Shown here: positions 11,978-22,080 of the stretch, piece by piece
How the letters are laid out: every line of letters begins with the position of its first letter
Numbering within the stretch: the first letter of the stretch is position 1
Assembly: GCA_022925895.1 (NCBI GenBank)
Contig: JAKSYS010000084.1
Coordinates: 1 to 64,000 of the forward strand
Length of the DNA: 64,000 nucleotides
Source of the DNA: Fragilaria crotonensis
Taxonomy: Eukaryota > Bacillariophyta > Fragilariophyceae > Fragilariales > Fragilariaceae
Reading direction: 5' to 3'
Position numbers and translations under genes: made by a program
The notes under the pieces: model-generated
Database searches by the model: none
The model's input: the letters and a program-made list of their open reading frames with translations, nothing else
What the model was told of the DNA's origin: nothing

Positions 11978-14123
11978 ATAAGACGCATATTGACATGGCA
12001 GGACGGCTCCATATGGAGCCCATAACAATCTCACATGGTCTATTGAATCACACTATGCACCGCCTCCCAAGTACCATGCACATCCTTGGATACATCAAGC
12101 ACCCCGCACACCTCCCATCTAGCGCAGATGTTGATTCCGAGTTCAATTCTCCAGAAGAATTGGAAGATGATGTTGTGCGCATCAAGAACCCAATTCATCC
12201 TCCAGCCAACGGTGATCTTAGTTGGACAACGTTACTCCACAATGACACGCATGCAGATTCAGTTTATACTCAAAGAGTCCAGATTTTGAGACTACAGAAC
12301 TGTGGCTTCAAATGGAATTTTCATTATAACAACACCATTCACAATGCGGTGTTCCACCTGCATGTACCTTTCATCGTCGGTGACAGAGGGTCATGACCGT
12401 CTCTGTGGTCACAACACAGCAAGATTCATGGAGGTCAAACAGCTTTGCCGAATCTGTGAATGCCCCAGTTACTTGACAGGGTATTTGAAGTCAAAGTTCC
12501 CACCGTCTCCCGAAAAAAGTAGATTCCTTAGTGCAGAGGGGCTTGACTGGCGAGCTCCAATCAATGTCTCAGAACCACCTCAAGAACGGGTTTGAAGGCG
12601 TCCGATTTGGCATGCACAATAAGCGTGGAATTTTTGGTGCCTGCCCAGGCGAAATGCTGCACTTGATCTTGCTTGGTTGGTTTAATTACTGCCTCCAGGC
12701 TTTCTCGGCTCATGCCGGTCCCAAGTCCCAGGCATTGAAGGACTATGATGCGCTGTGTGCCAAGTTGGGCTGCAACCTGTCAAGGCAGAGCTACCGTGAT
12801 GTTTCACGGACAAATTTCTCTCGAGGTTATTCCTCTGACTCCAATCTCATGGGACACGAGATGGCAGGATGCCTTTGGTGAAACTATTTGCATTGCACAC
12901 CACGTGTTACTGCTCCATCTTCAATGTCGGTAAGAAGGTCACCCCAAAAGAAGGTTGACGATCAAAGCCTATGTAACAGCAATCAAAAAGATTTGATAGT
13001 TCTTGTGTCTTCCCTTCTTGTCTGGCACCAATGGATGAAGCAGCCAACAATTCCGAAGAAAATGGTGAGGCGCTCCCATGTTGCTGTGCAGTGATTGATG
13101 CGGTTTGTTGCTGAAGTTGCACCTCGTCCTTCAGGCATGGGAAGCATCACCATCAAAACCCATTTGTCCTGCATCTCTGCAAGGACATTCTAGACCATGG
13201 GGTTCCAGAGAATGTGAACAGTTCCTACGCTGAGTCAGCACACATTCCGCTTGCAAAGATAACAACAAGAAACTCACAGAATCGAGCTTTTTCTTTCACA
13301 AAGCAAGCAGCCCACCGGTACGTTGAGAATTTTGCTTTATCACTTGCATGGGCAGATGTTGAGAGCAATACAAGGCAGTTCCACTCCAACATCAGGGAAG
13401 ATGAACCAGAGAGAGGAAACAGAAACCATCAATTCGACCCTGGACGTGAATTCCACCTTGTGTGGAAAACTGGTGACGAATTCCCCTCGTGTCGTTGGAC
13501 ACATGTGCGTAGCGGTCAGAATGCAGAGCCAGTCGTGAAGCTTCCACCTTTGGTGTTGAAGAATTGAAGTGAACGGGCAGACAAGCGTGCAACCTGGATT
13601 GTATGCTGTTGCCCACACCTTTGATCCAGTCAACCCCACTGACTTCAACACGCCCAAATGTCCTCTAGGGAGTTACAAACCCCATTTTTATTCTCCCGAC
13701 CACAGACAACCAACATTGTTCCTGGTGGATGTCAAGGCAATCTCCTCGCCGCTACTTGGCGCCAAAGACATCCCACCATTTGGAGAACAGAAAGCGTCAA
13801 TGTGGGATTGGCATTACCTTTTCCTCATCAGAAGGAAAGTGGAATGGTCACTCGCATGGGACGCAATAATAGAGTGGGAGCATAGTGATCTGGAAAACAA
13901 TGTTGAGGACGACACCTGGTTTGAACAGAATTACGAGAAAGAGGATGTTGACCATGTCTTGCCCGGTGGTAGAGTGGTTTTTGGTGTGAAGACTCCCAAA
14001 GACAACGCCAAGGAGGTGGCAGCAAAGAAGGCAGAAAAGCTTGCCACCAAGAAGAAGAAGGAAGACGAGGCAGCAGCCAAGAAATGCAAACAAGCTGCGG
14101 GAAGGGGGAACGTTCACAAGTAG
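11978..14123 (+). pseudogene. KDZ/Plavaka-like transposase, 3' part
   Basis: The transposase interrupted by element B continues here. Blocks in order are: THIDMAGRLHMEPITISHG with HILGYIKHPAHL (11983-12130); TEGHDRLCGHNTARF and LCRICECPSYL, a Cys-rich block (12385-12480); HLKNGFEGVRFGMHNKRGIF and CPGEMLHLILLGWFNY (12570-12700); SYRDVSRTNFSRGY with NLMGHEMAG (12790-12870); and an Arg/Asn block near 13270. The C-terminal end is Lys/Ala-rich (13970-14123). The layout and the TEGHD, CPGEMLH and GHEMAG-like motifs are those of large DDE transposases of the KDZ/Plavaka kind as I recall them. Consecutive blocks fall in different frames (changes near 12385, 12550, after 12880 and near 13568), so the gene is dead. 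Confidence 0.5.
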
Positions 14124-14293
14124 TAGACTTATTTTTCACGTTCGTCTTTTTTCAGTAGTACCGCTCTGGTCTTCTTGCCCCCGCACTTCACCCTTGTAAC
14201 AACGAAGCGGTTAAGTCAACCGCCGCAGTAGCCCCCTGCACATCGCCTGCTCGTTTTTTTCTTGGTACAGTGTACGCGCCACCAATTTCCAGG

Positions 14294-15140
14294 TCAGCTG
14301 CTGTAGGCTGTATAGGTGCGGCCTTTCGTTTGCCGTCCACACTGCGTCCATTCGCGGAGGTCCCCATTCCTGGCTCCACTCGCGATCACCACTTCTTCAG
14401 TTGGTTTGCAGGCAACCGTCAATTCATCCCGTTCTTTCCAGCGGCGCCGACGTTTTTGGTTCAAGCACTTCTTATTGGGCACCCTTTCCCTCCAAGGATC
14501 GGGTCGGAGAACAGGCCGATAATTCGCAGCACACCCATTACGTCCAGCCCAAATGATCTTTTCCTTGGCGCAGGTGGACACCCCGTAGAGGGTGTTCACA
14601 AAGGATGTAGAATCCTTTCCCACACCAACATATCCGCTGTCCAAGCCATCAGGACATGAAACAGACGTGCAGTGCCTTACAATCCTGCCATCCCAGCTAA
14701 TCGAAAGTGGCCGAGTTTTATGGCCAAACCAGTGAATTTTGTTCCATCCGGTTGCTTGCCTTCAACATTGGGCATGATGAAGTACCAGTTCTCCCCCCAG
14801 CCAAGCATCTCCTCTGTCCAACAACTGTACCACTGCAAGGCATTGTTAATGCCAAAGTGAGACAAATTACCCAGGTTATAACTCAGGTCAATGGTGTACG
14901 CAACCCGTCGCCGACGCTCCAATACCGCAAGCAGCCCCCTGATTTTCCTGCTTAGGAAATCCAGCCGGCGGGCATCGGCGGTATTGGCCTGAGTCTTGGC
15001 CTGGGCATCGGCCAACAAACAAGCAGTGGTGAAGAGATCATCACTAACAACGCCACAGTTGTTGTCGCCATTGTCATCCCCATCGCCGTCGTTGTCGTCG
15101 CCGCCATCGTCATTGTCATCATCATCGTTGTCGTTGTCAT
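14294..15140 (-). pseudogene. unrecognised transposon-associated frame
   Basis: On the minus strand, reading 15140 to 14294, the protein text includes LLADAQAKTQANTADARRLD, LSYNLGNLSHFGINNALQWY, WGENWYFIMPNVEGKQPDG and, in a second frame, a stretch starting MDSGYVGVGKDS and ending in a basic region (NQKRRRRWKERDE). At least one frame change is needed near 14690. I do not recognise a family. Its position tail to tail with the KDZ-like transposase suggests a second gene of the same transposon, but it could equally be host-derived. Its N-terminal end runs in frame into a copia gag remnant through an Asp/Asn-rich stretch (15036-15150). Confidence 0.35.
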
Positions 15141-16245
15141 TGCATGCCTTGTAGCCCTTGAACAGGTTCACCAAGAGATCATGGGTAGCTTCACCCCTTG
15201 ACTGCAACTTGGTGGCCAAAGTGAGGTATTGATCATTGAACTTTTCAATGTCTGAATCCATGTCCTTCATGGTCTTGTCTAGGGATGAGAGCTTGGTCCT
15301 GACTTGAGTAACTGTAGCTCTTGTATCCACATGGGCAACCAGAACCACAACCTTGAGGAGCAATGTTCCAACTCCTTTGTCCCCTGACATGAAGGGATAA
15401 GTGAGCCCCCTGCTTCTGGCCTTCTTCTGACCAGCCTCAGCGAGCGTCGCCATGATGCAAAGATATAACATCACCGAATCCTGCGCCGATCTGGTCTCCG
15501 AATTGACGAGGGTGTCGGAATGGCGCTTGACGTCTTTGTAGCTGAGCTCTCCATAAGATTCGATCAAGTCCTTGGTCATCTCTTCGTTTCCGTCCTTGGG
15601 AATGAGAAGCAGGGCCAACCAATCGTAGACTGCCGCTCAATTGCAAAGTTGAGCGAGAAAGAGGGGTAAGTTCTCCGAGTCGCAATCATAATCGATCGAC
15701 AACTTCTCCGTTGCCGCCTTGAAGAGTTTCGTGTCCGAGGGATCGCTGTAGTCCAAATCTCTCTTTTGGAAAGCGCAGGTGTAAGCGCAAAAGCGTCGGG
15801 GCAATTGGCCATTGTGTACCAAACTTAGCGCAGAGGAAGCATGTAGTTTTAATTGTTACAATGTTGTAAGGAGGTAGGCTCAATGATGAACAAGCTTGCT
15901 GTGAGCAATTTAACTAATTGTGAGCTTAATCTCACCTCAAATGAATTCTCCATCTGCTCCTTGTGAACCTTGTGAATGAAAGTGCACCTAGTGTAGATTT
16001 GCACTTGGAAGTGTAGGATGGGGAGATCATCTGATATCCTGAATGTGTATAATGTAGTGATGAATGTAGATGAGAAGTATCACATGGTACCAGGTACTGC
16101 AGTTGATGAGTTTCGAGGTACTGTCGCAGACGTACCGTGTACTGTCATGTTCTTAAAATACTGAGTTTTGTGTCCTGAGTCCTGAGTCTTCGAGTGTCCG
16201 TAGGCTCTGTCTGCGCTTAGTCTCTCCGGCAGATGTCGTGTTTTA
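15141..16245 (-). mobile_element. Ty1/copia remnant H: start of gag plus 5' LTR
   Basis: A gag segment is homologous to that of element B (shared blocks such as LLKVVVLVAHVDTRATVTQV, DLLVNLFKGYKAC). It is followed on the right by the primer-binding block ACTTAGCGCAGAGGAAGC (15825-15841) and an LTR starting TGTAGTTTTAATTG. Everything downstream of early gag is missing, with the break point in a GAC/AAC-rich low-complexity stretch. It is a different family from B, judging by the LTR. Only the 5' end remains, with a few breaks. Confidence 0.75.
15842..16245 (-). repeat. 5' LTR of remnant H (right edge tentative)
   Basis: The left edge is placed next to the primer-binding block by analogy with element B. 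The right edge is set at TCGTGTTTTA because B-family LTRs end in a similar T-rich TTTA. No second copy is in the window to confirm it. Confidence 0.45.
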
Positions 16246-17125
16246 CTTAGGCGCGTCATCAAAATCACTTAAAGTGACGCAGGGTTTGCATCGAGTTGTG
16301 AGTCCCGAATGGACGACGTCATATGTCTTACGTCGACATCCGGACATTCTCTGACGTGGTGGTGACGAAGTTGGAGTAGCGGTAAACAGTAGTCCGTACA
16401 ACTGTACACCAGTAAGCGATTTCGACGGTACTTAAGACTGCGCAGTACCGCATGATACCAGTATACGTTTCAGTTTGCACTTCTGGGCGAGCTACGTAGC
16501 CTTTGGTTTGTTCCTTTGTAGGAATATATGTCCAAAGGTTTGTTTCCTCCTTCCAGTCTTGTTTCCTGGGAATGCCGTGTCATGAGACTTAGAGGGTCAC
16601 GCGACACATATTGGTCTGAGTCCCGAACATTGGGTGCCAGAATGACGCACACCGGTCTTGGTATTGGTCACTGGTCATCAGACTTAAGAAGTCACGCGAT
16701 CAATCTTGGTCTTATCCCGGAACATGTGACCAGTGTTGACAAGAGAGGTCCGAAAGATCCGATTTCCCATGTAACAACCCTCCGAGGATATCTATTGCAC
16801 GATTACAATTTGTCCCTGCAGTCATTGAATGTCGTGGTGCTGACATCAGCACACCTCCCCTATGTCATCACTCATATACGTGCGGACATTCGCATATAAG
16901 CCAGCGTCGTGTGGCACTTTTATAAGGTTCCTTACATAGGAGTCTGGTCTCTGCGTTCGGGTAATGTGTACCGTTACACACGACCGAAGCGAATCCAAGC
17001 CCATTGAGGTAGATACCAAGATGTTGCTTAGGCTGATCGGGCCCCATCACCCCCCCCCTTGGGCAAAAGCATTTAAAACAAAACAATGCAGGGCTTCTGC
17101 AAAGCAAACTGGGTCTGATAAAACT
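16246..17125. other. intergenic with a diverged 95-bp tandem duplication
   Basis: No convincing gene is seen. Two related blocks start at about 16581 (CATGAGACTTAGAGGGTCAC) and about 16676 (CATCAGACTTAAGAAGTCAC). Each runs about 50 bases and includes a TTGGTCTKAKTCCCG-like part, an old tandem duplication of period about 95. An open + strand frame across it (16528-16899) has no recognisable content. Confidence 0.45.
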
Positions 17126-17417
17126 CAGTTAAATCCCCCGCAAGTGCGGCAAATCCGCCATTGTCAAGGGATCGACCCTAGTAGCTTACTTAAATCATCT
17201 AGTAGAGGCATGCAACTTTGATCAACTGTAAAAGAGTGAGCTTAAGATCTAGAACCACAGTCTTGACCCAGCTGGGAGCTTTTCTATCCTCTTGGTCATC
17301 CTAGCCAGGCATTCCAAGACCACCTGTCTGTGACCCTTATGTCTATCGGCAATTGGCATGTCCTGTAAGCCTGTCGGCATGTCAGAATAACCTGATCTCA
17401 TGATAGGATCCATTCAT
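17126..17417 (+). repeat. 292-bp dispersed repeat, copy 2
   Basis: This is the sister of 813-1104, in the same orientation, the same length and about 93% identical. The flanks differ, so this is a transposed or duplicated unit and not part of a longer segmental duplication. Confidence 0.85.
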
Positions 17418-20400
17418 GTCTTCATCATTTAACGCCATCACTAATCATTATAAATGCAATTTCTTGACTTACCTCTGCTCCAGATTTCCGACAATCGATG
17501 ATATCGTCCAGTAAAATGTGTTTTTAACCTTCGCCATCGATTTCCGAGAACAAGTTTTGGGCAATTAAATTCGCAGACAATGCTTCACTGTGCCCATCCG
17601 TGAATTCGACGGTATATTCTCTCTTGTGTCCATAAGAGGATTCTTGCTAGCCGTGCCAATGGGCCGGCCTTCCACATCACGCAATCGCTTAGTGACCTTA
17701 CCATAATGAGTGTCAGATGAATCCCCAGCTCCCCTCAGTAACGCAATCTCTTTGTTCAAATATGTATCTCCGAATACGTCGGGTGTGAATGTTTCATCTT
17801 CCTCTGGGATAGCTTATTGGATATCGCCTTCTCGAATTCCGCTTTGAACTCCTGATGTTGTCGGTAGTTGTCTGCTGTCGGTCTTCCGTTGAGTTGTTGT
17901 TTTTGTCTTGTGAGGTGTTTTCTTCCTATCAGGCCGCTTTCTCGCTGCTGTCGTTGGGTCGCTTGCTTGACTTGTCATGGTAGTGTTGTCATCCGTAGAT
18001 GTGTAACTGAGATGTATAATTGCTGGTCGTTTGCTATAGCTCACCACAGCAGAGTTCATGGGGACTGGATGCCCGGGATCCATGGGGCACAAAATTGTAC
18101 AAACGCAGATAGTGGTAAAAAGCGTAAGGCCAAAAGGGAGCACGTAGGCTCGCGCCGGTGAGCATGGCGCGCAAAGCATCGCCAATGGTTTGATGAGGAC
18201 GTTCGGTGGGGCCGTTTTGGTGAGAGGAATCCGGGCCGGTCAACTGCGCTTGTTATCCAAAGTTGGTGAACGCATCCAGGATCTCACGACAGCGGTCGAG
18301 TTCCCCACAACCATCCATGCAAACGTATTTGTTGGCACATGAGGATGCGTTGCTCGCAAGCCATTGATTGAGCCAATCCACCGGAGGAGCTTTTGTTGCA
18401 AAGGCACAACCGACCAAGCGTCCACTGAAATGATCAGTGATGAGGACGTAGCATGTTTCGCCATTGTGGCCCACCAAGTTGTCGAAACGTTTCGAATCGG
18501 AGCTTTTCTGAACCATGAAAGTGACGTCGATACCGAGACCTTGGAGGCACTCCGTTGCGGTCATGGTATTGGTGTGACCACGTGGAGCCTTTCGGAGCTT
18601 GGATGCCATGCAGACTGCACAATCGTTGATGATGTCTGGGGGTGACAAGGCAGGGAGACCTCGAATGTGCTTGTGGAGATCGGAGAGCTGGCGAAAATTG
18701 AGATGGCCGAGGCGTTGGTGCCACAGCATACGGAGGGCTGAGCGACCGAGGGCGTTGTCGCGAAAAACCTGAGACAAAAGGGAAGTGTCGTCGGTGAATT
18801 CTGGGAAGGGCACGGGTGCCAATGCAACGGAGCAAACAGTAGGCAACGATGGTGGAAAATAGTCGGGTGTTAACGCGCTGGTGATGGCGATGATAGGGCG
18901 GCCATATGAGCGTCCGGCGAAGGGATGATCAGAGACTCGGTAAAGGTGGGTCCGCCGCGCAGACGAGTGGGCTGGAGGCAAACGCAGATGTCTTCAGATG
19001 TAGGAGACGGGGTCTTGTTTGGAAAGCGAACCGACTCGGACAGCAATTGCTGATGATCACTCGCGGATGGATGTTGTGTGGTCTGTGCGGACAAAAACAC
19101 AACACGGTGTAAATGTGTGGGCATTGTCCGAGGTCACAAGGGAGGGCAACGGCACCCGGTAGGCAGGGAGGCAACGAAAACCGACTCCATCAGGATGATG
19201 AGAGTGGCTTCCGGCATCGAAGAAGCGGACTTTGGTACTGTTGCCGGAGAGGGCGCGATACAAATACAGCAGAGTGGAGTCGCTGGTGGTGCACGCCATT
19301 GAACCATAGTCGGCATCGGCGAAGCCGGAACGAGAATTGGGGTCATAAGTCTCGGACAGACAACGGAACAGAAAACTTTCAGAGTCGAAAAGCGGGATAT
19401 CCGAGGGTATGCAGAAAGGGAGAGCATCGCCGCATAGTACCGATTCAAACAACGGGAGTGATACGTCGGGCATGACGCATGAGCAGAGATCGGCGTCGGT
19501 GAAACAGTGGTCAAAGTCATCACCTGGCGAGTCTGGGAGCGATCCGCGGAGGGCATTCAGTTGGTATCCATTTGGCGACACATCGTCCTCGTCCTCGTCG
19601 GTGGCAGAGGGAGCGTTAGCGGCAGCGCCATTGTCGTCGGTGGATGAACGTGCGATGATGCTGCGAATGGTGCGAGCTCCTGATGTTGAGTATCGGTCTC
19701 TCGAATTGGGAGGCGGGGGTGCCGCAATGTCGCGTCCAATTTCAATGGAATACTGGACAAAGGCTGTGGAGAGCTGCAGCATGGTGAGATGGAACGGTAG
19801 AGTATCTGATGTCCGTCCAGTGTGGCGATCGCGTTCCACAAGACGACCGAACTCTGAGCGCCACTCGGTGGCAAGATTGCGGACGCTGATATCCAGCTCT
19901 TCATACTCCAAGAAGTTTCGTCCGGCGATCTTTTCGCGTGCCATGAAGTCCTGGAGTCGGCGAAGGTAGGAACTGAATATCTCTGCTCAACGTTAGCAAG
20001 GGATCTCGTTGACTGTATGGAGCGCAGCCTGGAGACGGGGATGATGGAGACAAAGCAACGAGTAGATGGCATCATATACTGCATTGGCTGCACAGCCTTG
20101 AACAGAACTGTGCTCTTTGCTGCCGGCAGGAAAGACTGTTTCTTGCGAGAGGACGCCATACAGCAAGGAGGACATGAACGTGTCCTGAGCATGGACGGAG
20201 GCGGGGAGCATGAGCCACCAACTGCCGTGAATGTTGTCTTGTTCGACGGATTCGTAAGAGGGGCACCAGAGCCCCCACTGCAGGCAGGTTGAGCAAAACA
20301 ACTTGTTCCAATGGATGAAAGAATCCTGGCGCGAGGAGTCAAACTTTGTACAATAGTCTTGCGGAAATCTTTGTACCGGACCTCGGATGACAGGAACTGG

Positions 20401-21378
20401 CGCATGTAGTCCTCGAAAAACCTCAGCTCCATAGGTGATTGGTGCATGGGAATTCATAGTCCTTCCCGACGCGTGGTGCGTATATTGCGTACGCGGGATA
20501 CCGGTATCTTCTGCCTGGAACACAAGGCGGCCTCGTGGGCCGCGAGGTTCAGTAGATTCCAGGTACGATGCGGCACGGTTCGCGTCTTCGGGGTGACGAA
20601 CAGCGTTGGCGTCAAAATGAGGACGGGGACTCCTGGCCGTGGGTTCGGGGACATCAACTGGGAGTCCTCAGAACAAGTCAACGCTGGCGGTTGGATTTCG
20701 TTTGGCGGCTGGCGTCTCTTGGGCGTCCTCCATGGTGTCATCCAATAACGGGGGTCAAGAGAAACGGAGAGGGGGCGCTGTTACCCTTTCTTGTTCCGCA
20801 GATGATGCCGAGTGCTCATGAGAGGCAACCGACGAACGTGTCCCCAAAAAACCTGCCGGGGATTCTCGTCGATTGCTTTCAGCGTCGTTCCCACCTCCGA
20901 TAACAGATGGCACAGTCGGTGGTGTACGAGACTGACGTGGGAGCTTGCGATCAGGATCTGGAAACGGATCAGAATCTGAATACGAACAGGATCAGTGATA
21001 CAACGGGCGATTCCGAACTGCTTGTTTGATCAAACGTTGTAAAGCTGGCTTTCGGAGGGATTGGACTGTGCCGTCGGTTTTGCGATGAAAAATGGCGAAA
21101 ACGGCGTCACAGAGCGGCGTGGTTGATCGGTCATCTAACCAGATGGTATCTTCGAGTTGCTGAACGATATACGTTTTTAGCACTGGGAGATAGTCATCGA
21201 TCAGTACCAAATTTGCAGTGTCAAATATCTCTGTGAGTGGCACATCTGCCACCAGGCAATCTTCAATATCAACTTCCATAACGACATGGTCATCAGGGTG
21301 ATACATTCTCCGTGGCGCCGTCAAATCGGTCATCTTGGTGCATTGAGACATGTCAGCCACTAGAAATAATACCAAAGG

Positions 21379-21395
21379 TATTTGGGCTCATAACC
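21379..21395 (+). promoter_or_regulatory. primer-binding site of element D (initiator tRNA-Met anticodon arm)
   Basis: The + strand reads TTTGGGCTCATAACC directly before the LTR. This matches the anticodon arm of initiator tRNA-Met (GGGCUCAUAACCC, anticodon CAU). The match ends just past the anticodon loop, as in Drosophila copia, which is primed by a 5' half of this tRNA. Confidence 0.7.
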
Positions 21396-21724
21396 TGCGA
21401 TCTCCTCCCAAGTGTCGAGCGCTCACGCTTGGGGGTGTAGGAATGAGAATGGAGGGTCCACGATCGTCCACGAAGAAGGATACGCGCGAGTACCGAAGAA
21501 CGGTGTGCAATTTGCTTGGCAATGGCGTTCTGCGTTCGTAGTATGCGGCACGTGGTAAGTTGGGTGAGTTGGACAGTGTCGCGGAGATGCTTGTGTAACG
21601 ATAAACCTTGTACCTCTTTACCATTACAATCAATGACCGGCAAGAGTGCAATTGAAGTAATAAAAGGATTAAAGTAGAAGTTGTGGGTGGAGTACATGAG
21701 AGGTACATACCTGACTTAGTAACA
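21396..21724 (-). repeat. 5' LTR of element D (329 bp, right edge tentative)
   Basis: On the + strand it runs from TGCGATCTCC to CTTAGTAACA, giving canonical TG...CA ends. The left edge is fixed by the primer-binding site. The right edge is the first good CA that makes the element start TGTTACTAAG; there is no second copy to confirm it. Confidence 0.5.
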
Positions 21725-21842
21725 GGTATGTTGGAGTGCATTTGCACCGGGCGGTACTGTATTGTGAACTCAGTACCAAACAGCACGGTGCGTACACACG
21801 TACCATGGACATATTGTAAGTTGTGATGAACATGCGGTGACA

Positions 21843-22060
21843 TCTTCAGTTGTAGAGCCAAAAGGGGGTCAAGGTGTCCGGCAGCGTCGTGAATGGGGCT
21901 CTCAAGTTTCTTAAGCCGGAAGGTTTGAGCCACACCGTCAACGGTGGCACAAATGGTACCGGACATGGCTCCATTGCCATCTGTCGCAGGTTGTTGGGAG
22001 CGAAGCCGTCCGTCCTGAGCGGTGGCGGCGAAACACGAGAAGCTTTCTGTTCTTTCTTCT
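21843..22060 (-). mobile_element. tyrosine-recombinase retroelement fragment
   Basis: On the minus strand it matches 62680-62860 (+), with shared text GNGAMSGTI.VT.DG.AQTFRL, ESPIH and LDP. In the larger copy this follows a reverse transcriptase-RNase H and looks like the N-terminal core-binding part of a tyrosine recombinase. Only about 200 bp remain here, wedged between the LTR of element D and the Mutator-like transposase. Confidence 0.65.
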
Positions 22061-22080
22061 TTGTCCGAGGATGCTTTCCG

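Larger units (their letters stand above)
17560..21724 (-). mobile_element. Ty1/copia element D, 3'-truncated
   Basis: From right to left: 5' LTR (21396-21724), primer-binding site (about 21379-21395), gag (about 19,600-21,375), and protease to pre-integrase (about 18,560-19,300, with LWHQRLGHLNFRQL and the Cys pair of the HHCC domain). These are followed by integrase (about 18,030-18,560, with VLITDHFSGR and GPDSSHQNGPTE) and a linker with RDVEGRPIGTASKN (about 17,565-18,030). Reverse transcriptase, RNase H and the 3' LTR are absent. The linker resembles that of fragment F, so D and F belong to related lineages, distinct from A, B and C. The element is broken, with several lesions in gag and integrase. 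Confidence 0.85.

Noticed and set aside
17126-17417. 292-bp repeat as a tRNA-derived SINE
   Set aside because: A B-box-like GGGTCGATCCC appears on the minus strand of copy 2 only; copy 1 lacks it, no A box is convincing, and there is no A-rich tail.
19409-19969. 186-codon + strand frame, Ser/Arg-rich
   Set aside because: It is antisense to the gag region of element D; low complexity from reversed GC-rich codons explains the openness.
20992-21375. stand-alone host gene on the minus strand
   Set aside because: It lies just downstream of the primer-binding site and LTR of element D, in the position expected for the start of its gag.
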